From the NCBI RefSeq assembly GCF_001641635.1, contig NZ_LUUB01000051.1, positions 1-46,535 on the forward strand: DNA of 46,535 bases, given 5' to 3'. The DNA comes from Bradyrhizobium centrolobii. Lineage in GTDB: Bacteria; Pseudomonadota; Alphaproteobacteria; Rhizobiales; Xanthobacteraceae. Both the position numbers and the translations under genes were made by a program. Positions 1 through 7,553 of the stretch are shown piece after piece. Numbering within the stretch: position 1 is the first letter of the stretch; each line of letters opens with the position of its first letter. The notes beneath the pieces were generated by a model. That model saw only the letters and a list, made by a program, of their open reading frames with translations, did no database searches and was not told the origin of the DNA.

Positions 1-14
1 GCTAACCCACCCTA

Positions 15-1469
15 CGAGGCTGTGAATCTTTCATTTCGGCTGGGCGGATGTAGCGGAGATCAAGGCCGTCGTGATTCTCTGTGTGCCTTGATTCGGCGGA
101 GGGGATGATGGCTGACGAAGAGCTATTTGGAGAGCTGCCGGAACAGGCGAAGCCGCGAGCAGGTGCAGAGCCGGTTGGAGCGCCGCGGCTGCGCGAGCCG
201 ATGCGTGACCAGATCGAACTGCGTGCCGTGGATATCGAGAGCCTGATCGGGCAAGAGCATCCGGCGCGCGTGATCTGGGCCTATGTTGAGGGGCTGGACC
301 TGAGCGAGCTTGAGGATCGGGTCAAGGCGCGGGAGAATACGCCCGGTCATCCGCCGCCATCGCCACGACTGCTGCTGGCGCTTTGGCTTTACGCCACGAG
401 CGATGGCGTGGGCAGCGCGCGTGCGCTGGACCGCCTCTGCGAGAGCCATGACGTCTATCGCTGGCTATGTGGCGGAGTGTCGATGAACTATCACACGCTG
501 TCGGACTTCCGGGTCGGCTGTGCCGACCTGCTCGACCGCCTGCTGAGCGAGCATCTGGCGGCGCTGAGCAAGGCGGGGCTGGTCGATCTGGAGAAGTTGA
601 CCCAGGACGGGGTGCGGATACGGGCCAATGCGGGGACCGGATCGTTCCGGCGGGAGGCGACGCTGGATCGGCAGATGGCGCAGGCCCAGGCTGTGGTGGA
701 GGAGCTCAAGCGCGAGGTCGATGCGGATCCGGAAGCCAGCAATCGGCGCATTCGGGCCGCGAGGGAGCGCGCGGCGCGCGAACGCAGCGAGCGGGTGCAG
801 GCGGCGCAAGCGGCGCTGGCCGAGATCAAGCGCAAGCGAAAGCAGCTCGACGAGAAGGGCGGCAATGGCAAAAAGCCGAAGGAGGCGCGGGCCTCCACCA
901 CCGACCCGCAGGCGCGGGTGATGAAGATGGCGGATGCCGGCTTTCGTCCAGCCTACAACGTGCAGGTGGCCAGCGCGGCGGGCGAGCTGATCGTGGTCAC
1001 GGTCGACGTCGACAACAATGGATCGGATCGCGGCCTGATGCGGCCGATGCTGGAACGAACGCGATCACTGCTGGGCCGCTTTCCCCGCCGCCACCTCGTC
1101 GATGGCGGTTTCTGCAGCGCCGAGGATATCGAGTGGGCGCATAGCGAAGGCATCGACATCTACTGTCCACCAACGCAGTCCAGGAGCGGTGTCGATCCTT
1201 ATTTGCCCCGGCATGGCGACGGTCCGGGCGTGTTGGCCTGGCGTGCTCGCATGGCCAGCGAAGACGGCAAAGCTCAGTACCGAGCCCGTACGATCTGCGA
1301 ATGCATACATGCCCGCTGGCGCAACTGGGACCTGCGGCAATTGACCGTCCGCGGTATCGAAAAGGTCCGCGCCGTCGTCCTCTGGTACGCGCTCACCAAC
1401 AACATCCTGCAGGGCCACCATCTCGCCAAACCATAGTGGCACCCACAGTCCGCCTCGTCACAGCCCTCG
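15..1469 (+). mobile_element. IS1182-like insertion sequence
   Basis: The element is defined by a full-length DDE transposase gene and short imperfect inverted ends. CGAGGCTGTGA at 15-25 matches the reverse complement of TCACAGCCCTCG at 1458-1469, apart from one inserted base. The transposase stop lies about 20 bases inside the right end, as is usual for compact IS elements. The left flank is too short (14 bases) to look for a target duplication, so the exact boundaries are uncertain by several bases. The right end lies about 70 bases past the stop codon of the minus-strand peptidase gene that ends at 1541, so the element sits between genes and disrupts none that can be seen. Confidence 0.6.
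105..1436 (+). CDS. IS1182 family transposase
   Basis: The product is a DDE transposase of about 443 residues that would cut and paste its own element. An N-terminal DUF772-like domain (about residues 30-135, with LLLALWLYA and YHTLSDFR) is followed by the catalytic region. The first Asp is in TQDGVRIRANAG, as in the family DG(T/V)-AN motif. The second Asp is in LVDGGFCSAEDIEWA. A late Glu sits in RARTICECIHARW before the typical VRGIEKVRA-ALTNNIL tail. A charged, coiled-coil-like Arg/Glu/Ala segment and a Lys-rich linker separate the first two parts, as in IS1182 relatives. The frame also opens at an upstream GTG (81). ATG 105 (or 108) is preferred because GGCGGAGGGG lies just before it. No frameshift or internal stop is seen, so the gene may be active. 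Confidence 0.88.
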   Translation: MMADEELFGELPEQAKPRAGAEPVGAPRLREPMRDQIELRAVDIESLIGQEHPARVIWAYVEGLDLSELEDRVKARENTPGHPPPSPRLLLALWLYATSDGVGSARALDRLCESHDVYRWLCGGVSMNYHTLSDFRVGCADLLDRLLSEHLAALSKAGLVDLEKLTQDGVRIRANAGTGSFRREATLDRQMAQAQAVVEELKREVDADPEASNRRIRAARERAARERSERVQAAQAALAEIKRKRKQLDEKGGNGKKPKEARASTTDPQARVMKMADAGFRPAYNVQVASAAGELIVVTVDVDNNGSDRGLMRPMLERTRSLLGRFPRRHLVDGGFCSAEDIEWAHSEGIDIYCPPTQSRSGVDPYLPRHGDGPGVLAWRARMASEDGKAQYRARTICECIHARWRNWDLRQLTVRGIEKVRAVVLWYALTNNILQGHHLAKP

Positions 1470-1540
1470 GATCAACTCAACTCGCCATTTCCCTGCCGGC
1501 CAATCTCCGCAGATCCAATAGCTTCACAGGCTCTACGCTT

Positions 1541-2191
1541 TCAGCGCGTGTACCGCGCCTTCCGCGCCAGTTGCACCATCTCCATCAGCATTGCCTCGCC
1601 GGCATCCACCAGCTCCTCCAGCGTGATGCGAGGCGCACCCTTGCGGCGCACAGCGCCACTGCGCGCGAGCAGCGGAATGTGGATGAATGCCGCTAGCCGC
1701 GGCCCGCCGGCGTTCACGTGCTCGACCGCGCGCCAGCTCAGATAGTTGCAGAGATAGGCACCGGCATCGCGCGAGGAACGCGCATCGATGCCGGTGAGGC
1801 GCGCGGCGCGCAGCAGCCTTGCCGTGTGCGGACCGAACATCATCGCGTCAGCATTGGCGGCGATCGCGCGTTTGCGCGAGCGCGTGTTTGCGGCATCGGG
1901 CCAGAGCATGGTGACGGCGTTGCGCGCACGGGTCTCGATGCGCAGGTAGGGCGTGCGTGCCGCGAGGCCGAACATCAACAGCGCGTCCGGCTTCACCTTC
2001 GCAAGCAGTTCCGGCAGTTGCCGGTCGACCGCCGCATAGGTGACCGGAAAGATGTGGCTCGCGATCGCGACATCGTCGAGCGCCGGACGGCGCAGCCGCG
2101 CCAATCGCGCGACCAGCGGCTGGGTCGGGTTATAGGGCGCGCCCGGGAATGGTCCGAAACCGGTGAGGAGGATGCGGAGCTTTTCGCTCAT
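1541..2191 (-). CDS. pcp: Pyroglutamyl-peptidase I (pyrrolidone-carboxylate peptidase)
   Basis: This is a cytoplasmic cysteine peptidase of family C15 that removes N-terminal pyroglutamate from peptides. The 216-residue length is normal for the family. It opens with ILLTGFGPFPGAPYNPT, the family start signature. The catalytic triad is complete: Glu86 in LRIETRARNA, Cys148 in GAYLCNYLSW and His171 in AFIHIPLL. The start ATG overlaps the meaB stop codon as ATGA, so translation is probably coupled to meaB. The open frame continues upstream inside meaB, but only this start gives a family-like N-terminus. The gene is last in a long minus-strand run, with the IS1182-like element just downstream. 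A link between peptide trimming and methylmalonyl-CoA metabolism is not obvious; it may only share the transcript. Confidence 0.9.
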   Translation of the reverse strand: MSEKLRILLTGFGPFPGAPYNPTQPLVARLARLRRPALDDVAIASHIFPVTYAAVDRQLPELLAKVKPDALLMFGLAARTPYLRIETRARNAVTMLWPDAANTRSRKRAIAANADAMMFGPHTARLLRAARLTGIDARSSRDAGAYLCNYLSWRAVEHVNAGGPRLAAFIHIPLLARSGAVRRKGAPRITLEELVDAGEAMLMEMVQLARKARYTR

Positions 2192-3177
2192 TGCAGCAAC
2201 TCCAGGATCCGCTCGGCGGCCAGCGCCGGGGTGACGTGACCATCGGCCACCTCGGCCTCGATCTTCCTGACCTTGCTGCGCACCGATGCCTCCGTGCGCA
2301 GCCGCGCCAGCATGCGCTGCTCCAGCATCGACCACATCCACTTCACCTGCTGCTCGCGCCGGCGTGCGGCGAACTCGCCGGATGCGTTCGTCGCCTTGCG
2401 GTGATCGAGGATCTTTTGCCAAAGCTCGGCGATGCCGTTGCCCGTCAATGCCGAATAGGTGACGACCGGCGGATGCCAGTGCTCGGAGCGGGGCGCCAGG
2501 ATGTGCAGCGCGCCGCGATAGTCGGCGGCGGTGATGTTGGCGCGCTTGAGATTGTCACCGTCCGCCTTGTTGATGGCGATCATGTCGGCGAGTTCGACCA
2601 GGCCCTTCTTGATGCCTTGCAGCTCGTCGCCGCCGCCCGGCAGCATCAGCGCCAGGAAGAAATCCGTCATGTCGCAGACCGCGGTCTCGGACTGGCCGAT
2701 GCCGACGGTTTCGACCAGCACGACGTCGAAGCCTGCCGCCTCGCAGAGCAGCATCGCCTCGCGCGTCTTTGCCGCGACGCCGCCGAGCGTGCCCGAGGAC
2801 GGAGAGGGACGGATGAAGGCGTGGTCGGAGGCCGAGAGCCGAGCCATCCGCGTCTTGTCGCCAAGGATCGAACCACCGCTGCGGGCCGAGGATGGATCGA
2901 CCGCGAGCACCGCGACCTTGTGGCCCTCGTCGATCAGATAGGTGCCGAGCGCATCGATGGTGGTGGACTTGCCTACGCCGGGCGAGCCGGTGATGCCGAC
3001 GCGAACCGCCTTGCCGGTGTCCGGCAGCAGCATCTGCACGAACTCGCGGGCCAGCGCCTGGTGGTCGCCGCGTCGGCTCTCGATCAGCGTGATGGCCCGT
3101 GCCAGCGCGGCGCGGTGACCCGCGCGGACGTCGCGGGCGAGGGATTTGATATCCAGCGAGGGCTTCTTCTCAACCAT
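2188..3177 (-). CDS. meaB: Methylmalonyl-CoA mutase-associated GTPase MeaB
   Basis: MeaB is a G3E-family GTPase that protects and reactivates adenosylcobalamin-dependent methylmalonyl-CoA mutase and gates cofactor loading. The 329-residue protein carries the P-loop GSPGVGKST (residues 64-72), the Mg-binding DPSS (94-97), ETVGIG (156-161) and the base-specificity motif NKAD (203-206). The C-terminal helical dimerisation part (about 265-329) is present. Earlier annotations call this family ArgK or LAO/AO transport kinase; the location in the same minus-strand run as both mutase subunits supports the MeaB role. It lies downstream of tctA with about 50 bases between, and overlaps pcp by four bases. 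Confidence 0.95.
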   Translation of the reverse strand: MVEKKPSLDIKSLARDVRAGHRAALARAITLIESRRGDHQALAREFVQMLLPDTGKAVRVGITGSPGVGKSTTIDALGTYLIDEGHKVAVLAVDPSSARSGGSILGDKTRMARLSASDHAFIRPSPSSGTLGGVAAKTREAMLLCEAAGFDVVLVETVGIGQSETAVCDMTDFFLALMLPGGGDELQGIKKGLVELADMIAINKADGDNLKRANITAADYRGALHILAPRSEHWHPPVVTYSALTGNGIAELWQKILDHRKATNASGEFAARRREQQVKWMWSMLEQRMLARLRTEASVRSKVRKIEAEVADGHVTPALAAERILELLQ

Positions 3178-3228
3178 GCCCTGCTTTACAACGCCCCGGC
3201 GGGGCAGGCGAGGGCCGCTCGCCTGGAA

Positions 3229-4743
3229 TCACTGGGATGTTGCCGCCGCCGCTGTCAGCGCCGGCTTCACCTTTCGCCACACCCACACCATCACCGGCCA
3301 GAGCAGCGCGCCGATCGCCATGGCGGCAAGGATCGCGGCGACCGGACGCTCGAAGAACGGCAAAATGCTGCCGTCGGACTTGATCAGCGAGGTTACGAAG
3401 GCCTGCTCGACCATGGTGCCCATGACGATGCCGAGCACCATGGCGGCGACCGGATAGCCGTTCGCCTCCATCACGTAGCCGATGACGCCGAAGGCGGCGA
3501 CGGTGACGACGCCGAACATGTTGTTGCCGATCGCGAACGAGCCGACCGCGCAGCAGAGCATGATGATCGGCATCACGGTGGAGCGCGGCGCCAGCAGGAT
3601 GTAGGCGGCGACCCGGATCATGGCGATGCCGAGCGGGATCATCAGGATGTTCGCGATGATGAACATCAGATAGATCGCGTACATGCTCGATGCCTTCTCG
3701 GTGAACAGCGTCGGGCCGGGGTTGAGCCCCTTCATGTAGAGCACGCCGATCGCGATCGCGGCGATGGTGTCGCCGGGAATGCCGAACAGGAGCGAGGGCA
3801 CCCAGCCCGACGCGATGCTGGCATTGTTGCTGGCGCCGGCCTCGACCAGGCCCTCGACATGGCCGGTGCCGAACTTTTGCGGTTCCTTGGAGAAGCGCTT
3901 TGACATCGCGTAGGAGACCCAGGCCGCCATGTCGGCGCCCGCGCCGGGAAGCACGCCGATGATGATGCCGACGATGTTTCCACGCGTCATCTGCCAGTGA
4001 TACTTCTTCGTCAGCGTCCACTGGCCGGCCATGATGCTTCCGAATTTTCGCCGCGGCAGCGGTGGTGGTTCCGGCGTCAGCATCGCGCGCATCACCTGTG
4101 CCACCGCGAAGACCCCGACCAGCGCGGGAATGGGTTCGATGCCGCCGAACAGATCGGTAATGCCGAAGGTGAAGCGCGGAATGCCGCCGGGGTTCTCGAT
4201 GCCGATGCAGGAGACGAGCAGGCCGATGAACATGCCCGCGATCGCCTTCACCGGTGAGGAGCGCGCCACAAGGGTGGCGCACATCAGGCCGAGCAGCGCG
4301 AGCCAGAAATATTCGAAGGTCGAGAACGACAGCGCGATCTCGGCGAGCGGCGGCGCCAGGATCATCAGCGACAGCACGCCGGCGATGCCGCCGACCGCCG
4401 AGAACCAGACGCCGGCCCCGAGCGCGAGCTCAGCCTGGCCCTTGCGCGTCATGGCATAGGCTTCGTCCGCATAGGCTGCCGAAGCGGGCGTGCCTGGAAT
4501 GCGCAGCAGTGCGCCGGGGATGTCGCCCGAGAAGATCGCCATCGAGGAGGCCGCGACGATGGTTGCGATCGCCGCGATCGGCGAGAGATAGAAGGTGACG
4601 GGAACGAGCAGGGCGGTCGCCATCGTCGCCGACAGGCCCGGCAGCGAGCCGATGACGAGCCCGTACACGGAGGCCGCGAACATCGCGATGATGACTTCCC
4701 AAGTGGAGATCAGCGAGAGCGCGTCAATCAGGGTTTTCAGCAT
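3229..4743 (-). CDS. tctA: Tripartite tricarboxylate transporter, large permease subunit TctA
   Basis: TctA is the large membrane subunit of a TTT-family secondary transporter; it moves carboxylates delivered by a periplasmic binding protein. The 504-residue protein is hydrophobic throughout, with about 11-12 membrane segments. It has the two conserved family repeats: GSLPGLSATMA near residue 33 and GVLPGAGADMAAW near 263. The latter is followed by EAGASNNASIASGWVPSL and GIPGD, the characteristic substrate and ion region. The start ATG lies 3 bases after the tctB stop, so the two are surely cotranscribed. Substrate cannot be read from sequence: family members carry citrate, tartrate, aromatic acids and others. 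Confidence 0.95.
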   Translation of the reverse strand: MLKTLIDALSLISTWEVIIAMFAASVYGLVIGSLPGLSATMATALLVPVTFYLSPIAAIATIVAASSMAIFSGDIPGALLRIPGTPASAAYADEAYAMTRKGQAELALGAGVWFSAVGGIAGVLSLMILAPPLAEIALSFSTFEYFWLALLGLMCATLVARSSPVKAIAGMFIGLLVSCIGIENPGGIPRFTFGITDLFGGIEPIPALVGVFAVAQVMRAMLTPEPPPLPRRKFGSIMAGQWTLTKKYHWQMTRGNIVGIIIGVLPGAGADMAAWVSYAMSKRFSKEPQKFGTGHVEGLVEAGASNNASIASGWVPSLLFGIPGDTIAAIAIGVLYMKGLNPGPTLFTEKASSMYAIYLMFIIANILMIPLGIAMIRVAAYILLAPRSTVMPIIMLCCAVGSFAIGNNMFGVVTVAAFGVIGYVMEANGYPVAAMVLGIVMGTMVEQAFVTSLIKSDGSILPFFERPVAAILAAMAIGALLWPVMVWVWRKVKPALTAAAATSQ

Positions 4744-4746
4744 GGT

Positions 4747-5241
4747 TCACCAGGGCGTCGGCAACAGGCCTGCGGGAAGCGGCACGCGCAGCAGCTTGCC
4801 GAAGATGAGGTGGATGGCGAATGGCGACAGCGCCGCGAGCGGCAGCGCGAGCTTCCACTTCGCGCCGAGCGCGCTCGAGGTGACGTAGACCATGATCGCC
4901 GCAGTGATGATGAAGCCGAGGCGGTCGGCCGCGAAGACGTAGAACAGCAACAGCGCCGGTGGCAGCAAAGCGCGCAGGCCGTAGAGCTTTCCCTGCGGCG
5001 GCGGCGCGGTTGCGGCCTGGCCGTCCTCGAGCGGGATCAGCTCTTCCTCTTCCTCGAAGGAGTGGCCGATGCCGAACACGATCGCGAGCCCGCACAGCGC
5101 AAGGCCCGTGCCGATCACGAGCGGAAACACGTTGGGGCCGACCGGCTGGCCCGGCACCGGCGGCAAGACCCAGCCGCCATAGGCGGCCGCAGCGCCAAGT
5201 GCGACGAGAAACGATCCCGTGACGGAGTCGGGAAGACGCAT
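4747..5241 (-). CDS. tctB: Tripartite tricarboxylate transporter, small permease subunit TctB (DUF1468)
   Basis: This is the small membrane subunit of the TTT transporter. The 164-residue protein has four predicted membrane segments: about residues 10-28, 38-56, 88-108 and 118-150, the last long and possibly split. A charged Glu-rich cytoplasmic loop (EEEEELIPLEDG, about 63-74) lies after the second segment. TctB proteins are poorly conserved; the identification rests on size, topology and position between the binding-protein and tctA genes. It is separated from tctC by about 190 bases that hold a palindromic repeat, so it may receive its transcript through that repeat or have a promoter of its own. 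Confidence 0.88.
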   Translation of the reverse strand: MRLPDSVTGSFLVALGAAAAYGGWVLPPVPGQPVGPNVFPLVIGTGLALCGLAIVFGIGHSFEEEEELIPLEDGQAATAPPPQGKLYGLRALLPPALLLFYVFAADRLGFIITAAIMVYVTSSALGAKWKLALPLAALSPFAIHLIFGKLLRVPLPAGLLPTPW

Positions 5242-5266
5242 GGGAGAAAGTCCTGTCAGAATTCCG

Positions 5267-5427
5267 GGAGGTGCGCTCCCTCTCCCGGCCTGCGGGGAGA
5301 GGGGCGGGGTGAGGGGGGCTCCGCGAGGGTGGTGAGAGTTGAGTCTCGCGGAGACTCCCCCTCACTCAAATTCGACCTCTCCCCGCATCCGCCTTAAGCT
5401 TCGGCGGACAAGAGCGGGGAGAGGTGA
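5267..5427. repeat. Intergenic palindromic repeat (copy 1 of a dispersed family)
   Basis: The stretch between tctC and tctB holds nested inverted repeats: CTCTCCCGGCCTGCGGGGAGAG near 5280 (written with its short loop) and CCTCTCCCCGC at about 5377 pairing with GCGGGGAGAGG at about 5414. The left edge (5267-5287) is identical over 21 bases to 28690-28710, 23 kb away. Such CTCTCCC(G)-flanked palindromes are a common dispersed element in Bradyrhizobium-type genomes. As RNA it would fold strongly inside the tct transcript and could set the ratio of tctC to tctBA message; that role is inferred. Confidence 0.75.
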
Positions 5428-5431
5428 AAAG

Positions 5432-6424
5432 TCACGCTTTCGTCAGGCCGGCGGCCTTCATCGCTTCGCCCATCTGGGCATCGCCCTTGTCCATGAAGCT
5501 GCCGAACTGGCCGCCATCGCCCCACACGGTGCCGAAGCCGCGGTTGCTCATGAAGTCCTTGAACTCGGCGGAGTCGTAGACCTTCTTCAGGGCCGCGGTG
5601 AGCTTGGCCGCGATCTCCGGCGGCAGATTCTTGGGCGCGCCGATGCCGCGCCAGGCGCCGGTGGAGTAGTCGACGCCCATCGATTCCTTCAGCGTCGGCA
5701 CGTTGGGGAAGATCGGGTTGCGCGCTGGCGCCATGATGGCGAGGCTCCTCGCCTTGCCGGCCTCGATGATGGCGCGCGCTTCCGGCACCGAGCAGGTGGT
5801 GAGGTCGAGGCCGCCGGCGGCGAGATCCTGCATCGCCGGTGCCGCGCCGTTCGACGGCACCCAGGCCACCTGGTTCGCGGGCAGGCCCATCGCCTGCATC
5901 CAGCCGACCAGCGCGAGATGCCAGATGCCGCCCTGGCCGGTACCCGAGGCCTTGAACTTGCCGGGAGGCGCCGCCTTGATCGCGTCGGCGATGTCCTTGA
6001 CCGTCTTGTAGGGGGAGGAGGACGAGACCTGGACGCCCGGCGGGTCCTCGTTCATCAGCGCGAGCGGTGTATAGCTCCGCGGCGTCAGGTCGGTCAGGCC
6101 CTGCCAATGCATCATCGAGATTTCGACGGTGAGCATGCCGATGGTGTAGCCGTCCGGCTGGGCGGTCGCGATCGCGGTGTGACCCACCACGCCGGAGCCG
6201 CCGGTGCGATTGACCACGTTGAAGGGCTGGCCGAGATCCTTTTCCAGCAGCGCTGCGACAATGCGCGCAGTCGCATCCGTGCCGCCGCCGGCGCCCCAGG
6301 GCACGATCACGGTGACCGGACGTGCCGGATAGGCTTGTGCGAGCGCGGGCTTGAAACCGAACGCGGCGGATGCCGCGGCCGCAACGGACGAGGCCGCAAA
6401 AGCGCGGCGGGTGAGCTTGGACAT
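5432..6424 (-). CDS. tctC: Tripartite tricarboxylate transporter substrate-binding protein TctC (Bug family)
   Basis: This is the periplasmic solute receptor of the TTT system. The 330-residue protein starts with a signal peptide carrying twin arginines (KLTRRAFAAS) and a hydrophobic Ala-rich stretch ending near ALAQA (about residue 31), which suggests Tat export. The mature start YPARPVTVIVPWGAGGGTDATAR and the QPDGYTIG segment are standard Bug-family features, the regions that bind the ligand carboxylate through water molecules. A good ribosome site (GGGAGG) lies 6 bases before ATG. The gene precedes tctB and tctA, the usual tctCBA order. A second Bug protein at 39582 is unrelated in position and lacks permease partners. 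Confidence 0.93.
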   Translation of the reverse strand: MSKLTRRAFAASSVAAAASAAFGFKPALAQAYPARPVTVIVPWGAGGGTDATARIVAALLEKDLGQPFNVVNRTGGSGVVGHTAIATAQPDGYTIGMLTVEISMMHWQGLTDLTPRSYTPLALMNEDPPGVQVSSSSPYKTVKDIADAIKAAPPGKFKASGTGQGGIWHLALVGWMQAMGLPANQVAWVPSNGAAPAMQDLAAGGLDLTTCSVPEARAIIEAGKARSLAIMAPARNPIFPNVPTLKESMGVDYSTGAWRGIGAPKNLPPEIAAKLTAALKKVYDSAEFKDFMSNRGFGTVWGDGGQFGSFMDKGDAQMGEAMKAAGLTKA

Positions 6425-6554
6425 GAATGCCTCCCAGCGGCGCCCGTAACATCGGGCGCTCTTGTCGATGGCGGCATTCTAGTCGGCTTTGCAGCGTCGC
6501 GGCAAGGTAGCGCTACCACCGCGTTGTGAGCAACGATGCGCGCTCAAATCGTGG

Positions 6555-7391
6555 TCACTGCCCGTCGTCCTCGTCGCCCTTCGGCCGCGCGCCGCCGAAG
6601 ATGCGCGTCCCTTCGGCGGTCAGATAGGGCTTGAGCGTCTCCCAGGGCACGAACGCGACATATTCGCCTTCGGCGTACGGACCGACGGCGTAGGGCGGGT
6701 AGTGGAAGGTGAGGCCGGAACTCTTGCCCGCTTCGGTCGAAGGCGCGAGAGTCACCGCGCCGATCTTGAGAAGGCTCGGCTCCACGCCCTTGAACCACTC
6801 GTCGGTCGCGGTCTCACTCGTATCGCGCTTCCTCTTTTCGATTTTGAGCGAGGCGATGATGGCCTTCACCATCGCCTTCAGGGTCGGGCCGTTGTCGGCG
6901 GTCTCGGTGAAGAACGGGCGGATCGAGATGCGCTTGTTGTCGGCCTTGTCCCAGAGGAGCGTGTTCGCGTCCGAATTGGGATGGGCGCCGTGGGTGTCCA
7001 TATAGTCGTTGCGCAGGATGCTGACATAGCGGTCGGCGACCACCGAGCGGATCGCGTATTTGCGCTCGAAATCCCAGCCGCCGTCCTTGAAGAACTGCGG
7101 ATCCTGCTTACGCGAGGCTGCAGCCTCAGCCGCGTTCTTGTCGAGCCACTTCTTGCCTTCGGCCAGGCAATCCGCCGCCAGCGCCGCATCGGCCTTGACC
7201 TTGTCGTCGAGCAGCACGCGCGCCTCGATGCTCTTGGTCTTGATGACAGCGTCGGGCTTGGGATCGGCGGCTTGGGAGGGTGAAGCTGTAGAGATCGCGG
7301 CGATGGTCGAGAGGATCGCGATCGTGTGCAGGAGTAGCCCTGCGCGCGCTGTTGCACGATGGAATGTCACGTCAGTACCCATGAATTTCAT
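6555..7391 (-). CDS. Secreted DUF3298/RsiV-like protein
   Basis: The product is a probable exported protein of 278 residues. The N-terminus has a hydrophobic stretch (about residues 17-35) ending in SPSQAADPK, a likely signal-peptidase site. The body carries a DUF4163/DUF3298-type arrangement: FERKYAIRSVVADRYVSILRNDYMDTHGAHPNSD resembles the Y-GGAHG loop of PdaC/RsiV proteins (written here across its natural break, DYMDTHGAH being the core), and the C-terminal YPPYAVGPYAEGEYVAFVPW is the family's closing strand. Known members include an anti-sigma factor lysozyme receptor and a peptidoglycan deacetylase accessory domain; no catalytic residues are evident here. An ATG three codons later (7382) is an alternative start. 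It lies between mutB and tctC on the same strand. Confidence 0.75.
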   Translation of the reverse strand: MKFMGTDVTFHRATARAGLLLHTIAILSTIAAISTASPSQAADPKPDAVIKTKSIEARVLLDDKVKADAALAADCLAEGKKWLDKNAAEAAASRKQDPQFFKDGGWDFERKYAIRSVVADRYVSILRNDYMDTHGAHPNSDANTLLWDKADNKRISIRPFFTETADNGPTLKAMVKAIIASLKIEKRKRDTSETATDEWFKGVEPSLLKIGAVTLAPSTEAGKSSGLTFHYPPYAVGPYAEGEYVAFVPWETLKPYLTAEGTRIFGGARPKGDEDDGQ

Positions 7392-7553
7392 GCTCTTTTC
7401 GAGGACCGCCAGGGCGGCGGCCGAACATCTGCGACAGCATAAACATCACAAGATGAACCGGCACAGAATGCCCGGTGCGAACACCAGGTCGTGAAAATTT
7501 GTCGCGGCAGCGCGCCTGTCGGTTTGATGCGGAAAGTGCCGAGCGGCGGTGAT

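Noticed and set aside
2191..3903. A 570-codon plus-strand frame opposite meaB and tctA
   Set aside because: It is a long antisense frame typical of GC-rich codon usage, with Asp/His/Arg/Gln bias and no domain.
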